Assembly: GCF_024055635.1 (NCBI RefSeq)
Contig: NZ_JAMXMB010000032.1
Coordinates: forward strand, 151,231 to 215,230
DNA length: 64,000 nt
Direction: 5' to 3'
DNA from: Microbacterium yannicii
GTDB taxonomy: Bacteria; Actinomycetota; Actinomycetes; Actinomycetales; Microbacteriaceae
A program made the translations under genes and the position numbers. Shown here piece after piece: positions 1 to 7,949 of the stretch. The notes beneath the pieces are model-generated. The model had not been told where the DNA came from and ran no database searches. It worked only from the letters and a program-made list of their open reading frames with translations. Each line of letters opens with the position of its first letter. Position 1 is the first letter of the stretch.

Positions 1-81
1 AACCCGGAGGAAAGGATGCCGTCGCCCTGGGCTGCCCGTCGGCGCGGGACGGCCGCATCCCCACATCCACCCATGACGGAT

Positions 82-100
82 GTCACGGGCACGTCGTGAC
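82..100. promoter_or_regulatory. Inverted repeat upstream of the ABC exporter operon
   Basis: GTCACG, seven bases, then CGTGAC form an interrupted dyad about 45 bases before the ATP-binding protein start. It could be an operator for a dimeric regulator, for example the response regulator encoded downstream. That role is inference. Bases 1-144 otherwise hold no recognisable gene. Confidence 0.3.
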
Positions 101-144
101 GCGCGTGTGAGGGGGTCGATGCCCGGCCTCGCGACCATGGAGAC

Positions 145-1086
145 ATGGACATCACACAGACCACGACGGCGACGCGGGCCACGTCGACCGCCGCCCCGCT
201 CTGGGCCGTCGACGCGACCGATCTGCACAAGGGCTTCGGCGCCGTCACCGCCGTCGACGGCGTCACACTGCGGGTGCGGCCCGGCGAGATCGTCGCATTC
301 CTCGGCCCGAACGGCGCCGGCAAGACGACCACCATCGACATGCTGCTCGGGCTCTCGCACCCCGACTCCGGATCGGTGCAGGTGTTCGGCGAGTCGCCCC
401 GCGCCGCCATCGCCCACGGCCTGGTGAGCGCGGTGCTGCAGACCGGCGGGCTGCTGAAGGACATCACCGTCCGCGAGACGCTCGATCTCACCGCGAGCCT
501 GTTCGCCGACACCCGCCCGGTCGCCGAGGTGATGCAGCGCGCCGGCATCACCGAGATCGGCGACCGCCGGGTCGGGCTGTGCTCGGGCGGCCAGCAGCAG
601 CGCCTGCGTTTCGCGATGGCGCTGCTGTCGGACCCGGGCCTGCTGATACTCGACGAGCCGACCACCGGCATGGACGTCGAGGGACGCCGCTCGTTCTGGG
701 GCGCGATCCGCGCTGACGCCGCCCGTGGCCGCACCGTGCTGTTCGCGACCCACTACCTCGACGAGGCCGACGAGTACGCCGACCGCATCGTGCTGATGAG
801 CCGGGGCCGCATCGTCGCCGACGGCACGACCGCCGAGATCAAGAACCTCGTCTCGGGCCGCATCGTGCACGCCACGCTCCCGGGCGCCGACCCGGTGTCG
901 ATCGCCGCTCTTCCGGGTGTCGACGACGTCGAGACCAAGGGCGACCGCGTCGCCATCCACACCAAGGACTCCGACGCCGTCGCCCGGCATCTGCTCACCC
1001 GCACCGCGGCGCGCGACGTCGAGATCACCGCCCAGAACCTCGAGAGCGTCTTCCTCGCCCTCACCTCGGAAGGGGACAAGTCATGA
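145..1086 (+). CDS. ABC transporter ATP-binding protein (drug/lipid exporter type)
   Basis: Cytoplasmic ATPase of 313 residues that would power the ABC-2 permease encoded next. Walker A is GPNGAGKT at about residues 54-61. The signature CSGGQ lies near 146-150, Walker B LLILDE near 166-171, and the switch histidine is in ATHYLDEAD near 203. The roughly 100-residue tail after the nucleotide-binding domain is typical of the DrrA/CcmA-like export family. Its stop overlaps the permease start by 4 bases (ATGA), which implies translational coupling. A sensor kinase and response regulator follow on the same strand, so the whole set may be a self-regulated efflux module. The substrate cannot be read from sequence. 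Confidence 0.93.
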   Translation: MDITQTTTATRATSTAAPLWAVDATDLHKGFGAVTAVDGVTLRVRPGEIVAFLGPNGAGKTTTIDMLLGLSHPDSGSVQVFGESPRAAIAHGLVSAVLQTGGLLKDITVRETLDLTASLFADTRPVAEVMQRAGITEIGDRRVGLCSGGQQQRLRFAMALLSDPGLLILDEPTTGMDVEGRRSFWGAIRADAARGRTVLFATHYLDEADEYADRIVLMSRGRIVADGTTAEIKNLVSGRIVHATLPGADPVSIAALPGVDDVETKGDRVAIHTKDSDAVARHLLTRTAARDVEITAQNLESVFLALTSEGDKS

Positions 1087-1919
1087 CCACCGCCACCTCA
1101 TCCACCGCCGGCACACCGACCACCGACCGCGTGCAGCTCGATCGCCGCGTGCCGCCCTTCGGCGGGTTCAACCTGACGTATCTGGGCATCGAGCTCAAGC
1201 GCAAGCTCCGCAACCGCCGCACGCTCATCTTCACCGTCGCATTCCCGGTCGTGATGTTCGTCATCATCGGTCTGCCGATGCGTGATCAGCAGCTCACCGC
1301 CACCCCGCTCTCGCAAGGCGGGCCGTCGATCGCCGCGTACATCATGGTGTCGATGGCGATGTACGGCGCCATGATGTCGGCCACCCAGACCGGCGCCGCC
1401 GTCGCGGTGGAGAGGGCGCAGGGCTGGAGCCGCCAGCTGCGGCTCACGCCGCTCAACCCGCTCGTGAACGTCCTGATCAAGATGATCGCCGGAATGCTCC
1501 TCGGTCTGCTCGCCATCGTCGCGACGTACCTCGCCGGTGCGATCAGCGGCATCGACCTCACGCCGGTGCAGTGGATCGCCACCGGACTCGCCGCCTGGCT
1601 GCTCGCCGGCGCCGTGTTCACGACGCTCGGACTCATGGTCGGCTACATGGTTCCCGGCGAGAACGCCGCACAGATCACGAGCCTCGCGATCGTGCTGCTC
1701 TCGTTCCTCGGCGGCCTCTTCTACCCGATCAGCACGATGCCCGACTTCATGCAGGTCATCGCCAGGTTCACGCCGGTCTACGGCATCAGCGAGATCGCGC
1801 GCGAGCCGCTCACGGGCGACCCGTTCGCTCCGCTGGCGCTCATCAACGCGATCGTGTGGCTCGGCATCTTCGTCGCCGGCACCGTCTTCTTCTTCCGCCG
1901 CGACACGAAGCGCGTGTGA
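1083..1919 (+). CDS. ABC-2 type permease
   Basis: Integral membrane subunit of 278 residues for the upstream ATPase. A cytoplasmic N terminus of about 35 residues is followed by a first membrane helix near residues 43-62. About five more hydrophobic segments follow and the tail is the basic FRRDTKRV, as in ABC-2 exporters of the DrrB/YadH type. The start is an ATG inside the preceding stop (ATGA). A strong GC-rich hairpin lies just downstream, so the exporter pair may form its own transcript. The transported compound is unknown. Confidence 0.9.
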   Translation: MTTATSSTAGTPTTDRVQLDRRVPPFGGFNLTYLGIELKRKLRNRRTLIFTVAFPVVMFVIIGLPMRDQQLTATPLSQGGPSIAAYIMVSMAMYGAMMSATQTGAAVAVERAQGWSRQLRLTPLNPLVNVLIKMIAGMLLGLLAIVATYLAGAISGIDLTPVQWIATGLAAWLLAGAVFTTLGLMVGYMVPGENAAQITSLAIVLLSFLGGLFYPISTMPDFMQVIARFTPVYGISEIAREPLTGDPFAPLALINAIVWLGIFVAGTVFFFRRDTKRV

Positions 1920-1930
1920 GGACGGGAAGC

Positions 1931-1960
1931 GGATGCCGGCGGCCCTGGCCGCCGGCATCC
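1931..1960. terminator. Strong GC hairpin after the permease gene
   Basis: GGATGCCGGCGGCC is followed at once by its exact reverse complement, giving a 14-bp stem. There is no T tract, so it could be a weak terminator, an mRNA-stabilising end or a copy of the GGATGCCG-rich hairpins common in this DNA. Confidence 0.45.
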
Positions 1961-1982
1961 GTCAGCATCCTGTGCGCCGAAG

Positions 1983-2039
1983 CAGGGGATTTTCGGCCAG
2001 ACCGAGGGCGACGTCACCGGTCTCGACGGGAATCCCCTG
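1983..2039. repeat. Short intergenic element with 9-bp terminal inverted repeats (copy A)
   Basis: CAGGGGATT at 1983-1991 is the reverse complement of AATCCCCTG at 2031-2039. The interior carries ACCGGTCTCG and GCCAGACCGAGGGCGACG, which resemble the CGAGACCGGGGA words of the element at 3949-4021. The two copies bracket the two-component system genes. Confidence 0.45.
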
Positions 2040-2099
2040 GCTCGACGCGGAGCGCGACAGCGGATAACGGCGTCCTAGGGTGAGAGGCGAGGTGAGGCA

Positions 2100-3284
2100 G
2101 TGAGCGAGCGTTCCGACAAGCAGGCGTGGGGGCCGCTGTGGATGGTGCGGCCCGGCGACAGACGCCCGGGCGAGGGATACACGGTGCCCTCGGTGCTCTG
2201 GTCGATGCCCGCGCTGCGGTGGTACGTCGGCGGCGGCGTGTCACTGCTGTGGATGTTCAGCGCCGGCACCGAGATCGTGGGAGCCGCCGAGTCGTCGGCG
2301 TCGGCTGCGATCGGGATCGCGGTGCTGTGCGGCTACGCGGTCGCCTTCCTCGTGGCGACGCCGATCAACTGGACGATCCCGCTCCGGCTGCGCGCGGTGC
2401 CGATCCTGGCGGTCTTCGCACTCTCATTCGCGCTGTGGCCGTGGCTCGGCTGGGGGATCGGCGCGCTGTGGACGTACGTCGGCGTGCTGATCGCGACGGC
2501 CCTGCTGCCCTGGCGCGTGACGTGGATGTCGATCTTCAGCCTCGCTGTGCTCGCGCTGCTGTTCGACGTGATCGATGTGGGCTGGAACGCCGACGTGCTG
2601 TGGGTGCCCGCGATCATCGCCTCGATCTCGCTGATGATGGCCGCGTTCATGCGCTCCATCGATTCGCTCGCACGCATGCGGTTGGCCCAGCGCGAGGTCG
2701 AGCGCCTCGCCGCCGAGCGTGAGCGTGGCCGCGTCGCGCGCGACGTGCACGACATCCTCGGGCACTCGCTCACCGTCATCACCGTCAAGACCGAGCTCGC
2801 CGGGCGGCTGGTCGACGTCGATCCCGCGCGCGCCAAGGCCGAGTTGGCCGAGGTCGAGGCGCTCGCCCGCGGGGCGCTGGCCGACGTGCGCGCCACCGTC
2901 GCGGGCTTTCGAGGCGTGAGCATCACCGGCGAACTGGCCGCGGCCCGCGTCGCCCTCGCGGCCGTCGACATCGAGCTGAATGCGCCGGCGACCACCGATG
3001 CCGTCGCGCCCGAGCATCGGGAGCTCGCCGGCTGGGTCGTGCGCGAAGGCGTGACGAACGTCGTGCGGCACGCGAAGGCGCACCGCTGCCGCATCCGGCT
3101 CGAGCCACGCCGGATCGTCGTGGAGGACGACGGCGTCGGTCCGCTCGTCCCGAGCGAGCAGGACGCCGGCGGGACGGGCGGAACGGGTCTCGCCGGGCTC
3201 CGGGAGCGAGTGGATGCCGCCGGCGGACGGGTCTCCGTCGGCCGCAGCGACCTCGGGGGCTTCCGCCTGGAGGTGACGCTGTGA
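2100..3284 (+). CDS. Sensor histidine kinase, DesK/NarX-like (HisKA_3)
   Basis: Membrane sensor kinase of 394 residues. About five or six hydrophobic helices fill residues 40-195. A dimerisation/phosphoacceptor helix with RDVHDILGHSL follows, with phosphorylated His near 217. The HATPase domain has an N box (REGVTNVVRHAKA) and a GTGLAGLRERV G box. The start is GTG after a GAGGCGAGGTGAGG purine run. Its stop overlaps the response regulator start (GTGA), so the two are translationally coupled. This kinase class often sits beside ABC exporters and controls them, so the pair probably regulates the upstream transporter. The signal is unknown. Confidence 0.92.
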   Translation: MSERSDKQAWGPLWMVRPGDRRPGEGYTVPSVLWSMPALRWYVGGGVSLLWMFSAGTEIVGAAESSASAAIGIAVLCGYAVAFLVATPINWTIPLRLRAVPILAVFALSFALWPWLGWGIGALWTYVGVLIATALLPWRVTWMSIFSLAVLALLFDVIDVGWNADVLWVPAIIASISLMMAAFMRSIDSLARMRLAQREVERLAAERERGRVARDVHDILGHSLTVITVKTELAGRLVDVDPARAKAELAEVEALARGALADVRATVAGFRGVSITGELAAARVALAAVDIELNAPATTDAVAPEHRELAGWVVREGVTNVVRHAKAHRCRIRLEPRRIVVEDDGVGPLVPSEQDAGGTGGTGLAGLRERVDAAGGRVSVGRSDLGGFRLEVTL

Positions 3285-3886
3285 TCCGCCTGCTCATCGC
3301 CGACGACCAGGCGCTGGTGCGCGGAGCGCTCTCGGCCCTGCTCGGGCTGGAGCCGGACATCGAGGTGGTCGCCGAGGTCGGCCGCGGTGACGAGGTCGTG
3401 GCGGCCGCCCAGGCTGCCGCAGCCGACGTCGCCCTGCTCGACATCGAGATGCCGGGGATGGACGGCATCGCCGCGGCGGCCGCACTGCGCGCCGCCTGTC
3501 CCGCCTGCCGGGTGCTGATCGTCACGACCTTCGGGCGACCGGGGTACCTCGCCCGCGCCATGCGGTCCGGCGCGTCGGGCTTCGTCGTCAAAGACACGCC
3601 GGCCGCCCAGCTCGCCGACGCCGTCCGCCGCGTCGCGCAGGGCTTGCGGGTCGTCGACCCGGCTCTGGCGGCCGACTCGCTCGCCCAGGGCGCGTCGCCC
3701 CTCACCGAGCGTGAGACCGACGTGCTGGCCGCGGCCCGGACCGGCGGCTCGATCGCCGACATCGCCCGCATGCTGCACCTGTCGGAGGGCACGGTGCGCA
3801 ACCACCTGTCGAGCGCCATCGGCAAGACGGAGGGCCGCAACCGCGCCGACGCCGCCCGCATCGCGGAAGAGAACGGCTGGCTGTAG
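3281..3886 (+). CDS. Response regulator, NarL/LuxR family
   Basis: DNA-binding partner of the upstream kinase, 201 residues. The receiver domain has acidic Asp8/Asp9, phosphoacceptor Asp54 in LLDIEMPG, Thr83 and Lys104 (VVKD). A LuxR-type helix-turn-helix occupies about residues 140-195 (LTERETDVL, SEGTVRNHLSSAI). All active-site residues are present. The GTG start overlaps the kinase stop by 4 bases. A plausible target is the dyad at 82-100, but this is not shown. Confidence 0.93.
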   Translation: MIRLLIADDQALVRGALSALLGLEPDIEVVAEVGRGDEVVAAAQAAAADVALLDIEMPGMDGIAAAAALRAACPACRVLIVTTFGRPGYLARAMRSGASGFVVKDTPAAQLADAVRRVAQGLRVVDPALAADSLAQGASPLTERETDVLAAARTGGSIADIARMLHLSEGTVRNHLSSAIGKTEGRNRADAARIAEENGWL

Positions 3887-4323
3887 GACGGCACCGGCCG
3901 CCGGCATCCGCTCGTCGCCTCCCTCGCTGTCGCTGAGACCGGAGTCGTCGCCGAAACCGGGGAATGTCGCCGAAACCGGGGGCCTCGTCCTGCGTTTCGG
4001 CGGAGATCCCCGGTCTCGGCGATCCGGAGCGCCGGGTCGGCAGCCCGAACGGCACCATCGAGCCGCGTGGACGAGCCGCCACCGGCTCGGATGGGCCGAT
4101 CAGGCCCTCGCGCCGGACCCCTCCGTCACGCGACGGCCTGATCGGCCAGCCCGACAGAAGGTGCTGATCTTGCAGAACGTTCGCCCGGGTGTGAAGACGC
4201 GCCTCGGCCGCGTCCGCGACAGCACGTCTTGCTGCTAGCAGAAGGCTACGCCGATATTCCTAGTTTAGCTAGCAATACCACGGCGATGTGCGATCGCGAC
4301 GAGGCGTCCGGCTTCCCCGCCGT
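3887..4323. other. Intergenic region with hairpin element and CTAG-rich patch
   Basis: No credible gene lies in these 437 bases. They hold the inverted-repeat element at 3949-4021 and, at about 4230-4280, a relatively AT-rich stretch with three CTAG tetranucleotides within some 45 bases. CTAG is usually rare in high-GC genomes. The region lies between convergent gene ends, so promoters are not expected. Confidence 0.5.
3949..4021. repeat. Imperfect 28-nt inverted-repeat element (copy B)
   Basis: The left arm at 3949-3976 and the reverse complement of the right arm at 3994-4021 match at about 23 of 28 positions. Both carry CGCCGA(A/G)ACCGGGGA and end in CGCCGAAAC. The DNA would fold into a long hairpin with a 17-base loop. 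Shared words with 1983-2039 suggest a dispersed, REP-like family. Confidence 0.55.
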
Positions 4324-4698
4324 TCAGCCGGCCGTGGTGACCTCTGGGCGGAGCGGCATCAGCGCACCGGCGACCTGGCCGATCGTCTCCTCGTCGACGC
4401 CCGCGTCGGCGAGTGCCGCGGCCGCGTGTCCGATCACGCGGTCGAAGTCTGCGTCGGTGATGCCGCGCCCGGCGTGTGCCGCCTTCATGTCGAGGCCCTT
4501 GTAGCCGTCGGGGCCACCGGCGGCGGCGGCCAGGAAGAGAGCCATGTGGCGCTTCTGGTCGACCATGCGCGTGCCGGCGAAGTACGGCGCGAGCGTCTCA
4601 TCGCCCAGGATGAGCCGGTACATGTTGTCGACGACGGCGGCGATGCCGTCGCCCTCGCCCAAGCGCTGGTACAGGGTGGCTTCGGTGGTGTCGGTCAT
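4324..4698 (-). CDS. glbN: Truncated hemoglobin, group I type
   Basis: A 2-on-2 globin of 124 residues, about full length for the family, that would bind O2 or NO. Visible landmarks are Tyr27 at B10 (NMYRLIL), the GGPDGYKGLDMKAAH segment and the proximal His75. It is the last gene of a three-gene run with the DivIVA-like protein and flavohemoglobin, 51 bases after the DivIVA-like stop. This supports a joint role in NO or oxygen handling. The group I assignment rests on the YxGxDMxxAH pattern. Confidence 0.88.
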   Translation of the reverse strand: MTDTTEATLYQRLGEGDGIAAVVDNMYRLILGDETLAPYFAGTRMVDQKRHMALFLAAAAGGPDGYKGLDMKAAHAGRGITDADFDRVIGHAAAALADAGVDEETIGQVAGALMPLRPEVTTAG

Positions 4699-4749
4699 GC
4701 GGGTGCTCCGATCGTGAGGGTTCGGCAGGGCTGGTATCGGCGGAGAGGA

Positions 4750-5547
4750 TCAGCGTCCGGCGCTGCCGCGTCGCCACGGGCGATCGTTCGAGGGCTGATC
4801 GTCTGCGGCGGGCTGGTCCGGGGAAGGCGGCGCGGCAGGTGCCGGGGGGACGGGCGGCAGCGCGGGTGCCGGCGAGGCGGAAGGCTGCGCCGAGGACTGC
4901 GCGGAGGTCTGCGTCGGTGTCTGCGCGGGGGTCGCACCCAGTCGGCCGAGCTCCCGTTCGATCGACTCGAGCAGCGAGTGCACCTGGGCGGTGGCCATGC
5001 GGGCGAACTGGCGGGCACGCACGACGTCGTCCGGCGATGCCGGCCCGGCGGCCGCGAGATCGTCGGTGGCGAACGCGGACGACGGCGACCTGTCGGCCCA
5101 GGGCTCTGCCGGCCGAGCACCGACCGCGGGCGCCGCGACCTGCTCCGGCTGTGCGGCAGCGGCCTCAGCGATCGCTCCCGGGTGGGCCGCAGCCTGCTTC
5201 TCGATCGAGTGGGCGACGTGCTGCGCCCGCTCGATGATCTCGCGGTACTGCTTGCGCGCCGTCTCGATGAGGTCCTTGGCGTACGACTCCGCCTCGGCGA
5301 CGGCATCGTCGGCGATGCGCTGGGCGCTGCTCAGCAGCAGCACCGCGCGGCTCGAGATCTCGCCCTCTTCGGTGGTCACGCCGCTGGCGGTCAGCGCCTC
5401 ATTGTCGCGCCAGGCGACCTCGAGGGCGTCGGCCGCGGCTGCCAGCAGCTCCTGGACCTCGGCGCGGGCGTAGCCGTGGCGCTCCTCCGCGAAGGACACT
5501 CCGCGGAGCAGCTCCGGCGTGATGGATACGGATTCGGTCGCGGTCAT
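4750..5547 (-). CDS. DivIVA-domain coiled-coil protein
   Basis: Cytoplasmic protein of 265 residues. The N terminus (ELLRGVSFAEERHGYARAEV, about 13-32) resembles the DivIVA lipid-binding head. A charged, Ala/Glu-rich coiled coil covers about 60-115. The C-terminal third is Pro/Ala/Gln-rich and probably disordered, with a short helical patch near 170-195. DivIVA-like proteins mark curved or polar membrane. It sits 15 bases after the flavohemoglobin gene and before the truncated hemoglobin, an odd place for a division-type protein. It is not the main Wag31 homologue, which normally lies near ftsZ. Confidence 0.75.
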   Translation of the reverse strand: MTATESVSITPELLRGVSFAEERHGYARAEVQELLAAAADALEVAWRDNEALTASGVTTEEGEISSRAVLLLSSAQRIADDAVAEAESYAKDLIETARKQYREIIERAQHVAHSIEKQAAAHPGAIAEAAAAQPEQVAAPAVGARPAEPWADRSPSSAFATDDLAAAGPASPDDVVRARQFARMATAQVHSLLESIERELGRLGATPAQTPTQTSAQSSAQPSASPAPALPPVPPAPAAPPSPDQPAADDQPSNDRPWRRGSAGR

Positions 5548-5562
5548 TTTCGCTTCTGCCCT

Positions 5563-6765
5563 CTACTGGATTCCCCGCGCGATGCCCGGCTGAACGAGTT
5601 CGGGGGAGGCTGCCGGATCGCCGGTGGTGCGGGGTTGCTGGGTGAACGGGTCTTCGTACTTCTCGCTGCGGATGCTGTGCTCGTCGAACCCTGCCCGGCG
5701 CAGGACGGCGGTCGTGTGGTCGACCATGCGCGGTGAGCCGCAGACCATCGCCAGGCGGTCGTCCCACGGCCCGTCTGCGGCGGCGATGTCGCCGATCAGT
5801 CCGCGGCGACCCGGGAACGACGGGTCGTCCGACACCGCGTAGGTGACGTCGAGCCACGATGCGTCGGCGTAGCGATCGAGTTCGGGCTTCGCATAGAAAC
5901 CCCACGGATGCCGCGCCCCGTGGTACAGCGCGACACGGGGCCCGCTGCCCCTCGCGGCGTGGCGGCCGGCGACCTGGTCGAGCACCGCGAGCAGTGGCGC
6001 GAGGCCCGTACCGCCGGCGATCAGCAGCAGGTCGGGCCACTCGCTGTCGAAGCGCAGGGTCAGCAGCTCGCCGATGGGCGGGCCGAGCCGCACCCGGTCG
6101 CCCGGTTTCACGTCGCGCAGCAGCGCTCCGCTGACCTGGCCGCCGGCGACCAGCTGGACGTGGAAGGTCATCGTGCCGTCGGCACGCGGCGCGTGCGTCG
6201 GCGAGAGGTAGCGCCACTGCCGCGGGCGCTGCGGGATCTCCATCGCGAGGGACTGACCCGCCTGGAAGCGGTACCTGTTGTCGGGCCGGATCGTGACGGT
6301 CCCGACATCCATCCCCCGCCGCTCGGTCGCGACCACCTCGCCGGACCAGGTCGCAGGCTCGGATTCGACCGCCTCCGCCGCCGTGATCATGGTGGTGGCG
6401 ATCAGGCCGTAGGCCTCGGCCCAGTCGGCCGCGAGCTCAGGGGTCCATGCGGCACCGAGGAAGTGCTTGAGCGTCGCGAGCAGCGACGCGCCCACGGCGG
6501 GATAGTGGCCGGCGATGGTGCCGAACTTGCGGTGGTCGCGGCCGAGGTCCTCGATATAGCCGACGACGTCGCCGACGCGGTCGACGTTGCTCACCATGTG
6601 ACCGAGCGCTTTGACGAGCCGGTCTCGCTGCGCCGCCATCGCGACCGGGAAGAGATCACGCGTCTCGGGGTGGGCGAGGAAGAGGTGCGCGTAGAAGTAC
6701 CCGGGTACCGCGTCCCCGTGTGCCGCGACCTGAGCCCAGGTCCGCTTGAGCGCTACCGCATCCAC
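5563..6765 (-). CDS. hmp: Flavohemoprotein / globin-coupled reductase (NO dioxygenase-like)
   Basis: Two-part protein of 400 residues. The globin domain (about 1-140) has Tyr25 at B10 (YFYAHLF) and proximal His78 (RDHRKFG). A ferredoxin-reductase-like FAD/NAD(P)H module (about 148-385) has RYLSPT, GGTGLAPLLAVL and CGSPRMV. Flavohemoproteins convert NO to nitrate with O2 and NAD(P)H. The FAD motif RYLSPT differs from the RxYS of classical Hmp, so it may belong to the actinobacterial variant. The start is GTG. It leads an operon with the DivIVA-like and glbN genes. A dyad at 6820-6831 lies upstream and could bind an NO- or redox-responsive regulator. Confidence 0.87.
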   Translation of the reverse strand: MDAVALKRTWAQVAAHGDAVPGYFYAHLFLAHPETRDLFPVAMAAQRDRLVKALGHMVSNVDRVGDVVGYIEDLGRDHRKFGTIAGHYPAVGASLLATLKHFLGAAWTPELAADWAEAYGLIATTMITAAEAVESEPATWSGEVVATERRGMDVGTVTIRPDNRYRFQAGQSLAMEIPQRPRQWRYLSPTHAPRADGTMTFHVQLVAGGQVSGALLRDVKPGDRVRLGPPIGELLTLRFDSEWPDLLLIAGGTGLAPLLAVLDQVAGRHAARGSGPRVALYHGARHPWGFYAKPELDRYADASWLDVTYAVSDDPSFPGRRGLIGDIAAADGPWDDRLAMVCGSPRMVDHTTAVLRRAGFDEHSIRSEKYEDPFTQQPRTTGDPAASPELVQPGIARGIQ

Positions 6766-6819
6766 CAGTGTCGTGTCCCATCCATCGGTCCGTCGATATC
6801 GGCCGACGCTAGCGCGTTA

Positions 6820-6831
6820 CAGATGTATCTG
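6820..6831. promoter_or_regulatory. CAGAT-GT-ATCTG dyad between hmp and the antitoxin gene
   Basis: A 12-base inverted repeat with a 2-base centre sits 55 bases before the hmp start and about 85 bases before the divergent helix-turn-helix gene. CGATATCG at 6794-6801 is a second small palindrome nearby. Both could be operators. The responsible regulator is not identifiable from sequence. Confidence 0.35.
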
Positions 6832-6915
6832 CAAAGCACGCACGTGCAAGTGCAACCGGATACTATGGCGGCGTACAGCGCCGGTATGGTGGCGCGTCAC
6901 GGGTCGGGGGGCCTT

Positions 6916-7356
6916 ATGACCGTGGTGTTGACCAACGGGACAGTCTTCGTCGAGGAGAGCCTGCGCGAGCAGGCCGCCGACGTGGTGCGGCGTGCGGATG
7001 GCCCGGGCCCGCCGCACTTCTCGCTGACGACCGACGACGGCTCGACGACGGCGATCTCGGCGGAGCTCAGCAGCTTCCTTTTCCAGGTGCTCCGCGGGCT
7101 CGGGCGCGGCCACTTCGCCGTCGCCGCGCTGCCGGAGGAGCTGACCACCACCGTCGCAGCTGAGCTCGTCGGCGTCTCGCGGCCCACGCTGATGAAGATG
7201 GTGCGCAACGGTGAGCTGCCCTCCCGGCAGGTCGGCACCCACACACGACTGCGGACCGGCGATGTGCTGGCGCTGCGCAGACGGCGTGCGCAGGAGCGGC
7301 GCGCGGCTCTCGAGGCGCTGCGCGAGCTGGACGACGAATTCGGAGCGGATAGATAG
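6916..7356 (+). CDS. Helix-turn-helix (excisionase/MerR-like) antitoxin candidate
   Basis: Protein of 146 residues from the ATG at 6916, after a G-rich GGGTCGGGGGG stretch. Upstream in-frame ATGs at 6864 and 6886 are possible. The N-terminal half is a beta-rich segment of unknown fold. The C-terminal half contains LTTTVAAELVGVSRPTLMKM, typical of excisionase-family DNA-binding proteins (HTH_17), followed by a basic helix rich in Arg and Glu. It is followed 23 bases later by a PIN-domain gene, an arrangement known for type II antitoxins of VapBC-like pairs. The antitoxin role is inferred from this context. Confidence 0.72.
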   Translation: MTVVLTNGTVFVEESLREQAADVVRRADGPGPPHFSLTTDDGSTTAISAELSSFLFQVLRGLGRGHFAVAALPEELTTTVAAELVGVSRPTLMKMVRNGELPSRQVGTHTRLRTGDVLALRRRRAQERRAALEALRELDDEFGADR

Positions 7357-7379
7357 CCGGCGGCGAGTAGCCTGACCTG

Positions 7380-7916
7380 GTGCTGCAACGTGTGTTCGTC
7401 GACGCCGACGTCCTCGCCTCGCGCACCCCGTACGACTGGCTGGCGCTGCTGCGCGACGAGACTGACGCGTTCCAGCTCCACTCCTCGCCGGCCGTCGTCG
7501 CCGATGCCGTGCGGCTCTGGCAGAGCCGGGATCCGGCCGCGCGAGAGGCAGCGATCCCGCGACGCCTCGCCCTGGTCACGACCACCCTCGACGAGGTCCT
7601 GGGCGGTGCGGACGCGGATGCCGAGCCCGGCGTCCTCAGCCGGCAGGACGGACGTGCCGTCGCGGACGCCCGGACCACCGGTGCGCACGTGCTGCTCTCG
7701 GCGAGCGCCGTCCCCGGCGAGGACGGCGACGGCCTGCCGTTCGAGATATACACCCCCGACGACTTCCTCTGCCTCGCGGACGACGCCACGCCTGACGCCG
7801 TGCGCGGCGTGGCGCGTGAACGCGCTGCCGAGCCGCTCGCCGCCGCCCTCGCCGCGGCCGGCTGCCCCGCGTTCGCGGAGCGCGTCGCATCGCACCTCAG
7901 CGCACTGTCGCGCTGA
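7380..7916 (+). CDS. PIN-domain protein (VapC-like toxin candidate)
   Basis: Protein of 178 residues starting at GTG. The N terminus VFVDADVLASRT gives the first acidic pair of a PIN ribonuclease. Further acidic residues appear in TTTLDEVL, DGRAVADARTTGA and YTPDDFLCL, consistent with the metal-binding set. Family members cleave RNA, often tRNA, and are held inactive by the partner antitoxin. At 178 residues it is longer than classical VapC (about 130), with a helical C-terminal extension. The upstream helix-turn-helix gene is the likely antitoxin. It converges with pcnA. Confidence 0.72.
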   Translation: MLQRVFVDADVLASRTPYDWLALLRDETDAFQLHSSPAVVADAVRLWQSRDPAAREAAIPRRLALVTTTLDEVLGGADADAEPGVLSRQDGRAVADARTTGAHVLLSASAVPGEDGDGLPFEIYTPDDFLCLADDATPDAVRGVARERAAEPLAAALAAAGCPAFAERVASHLSALSR

Positions 7917-7949
7917 CGTCACTCACCCGTCGCGGAATCGCGGTGGGGC

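Noticed and set aside
4288..5736. Plus-strand 482-codon frame over the globin operon
   Set aside because: It is antisense to three well-supported genes and its translation is repetitive Arg/Gly/Val sequence.
6916..7916. Prophage or genomic island around the toxin-antitoxin pair
   Set aside because: No integrase, attachment repeat or composition change is visible, and both neighbours are standard chromosomal genes.
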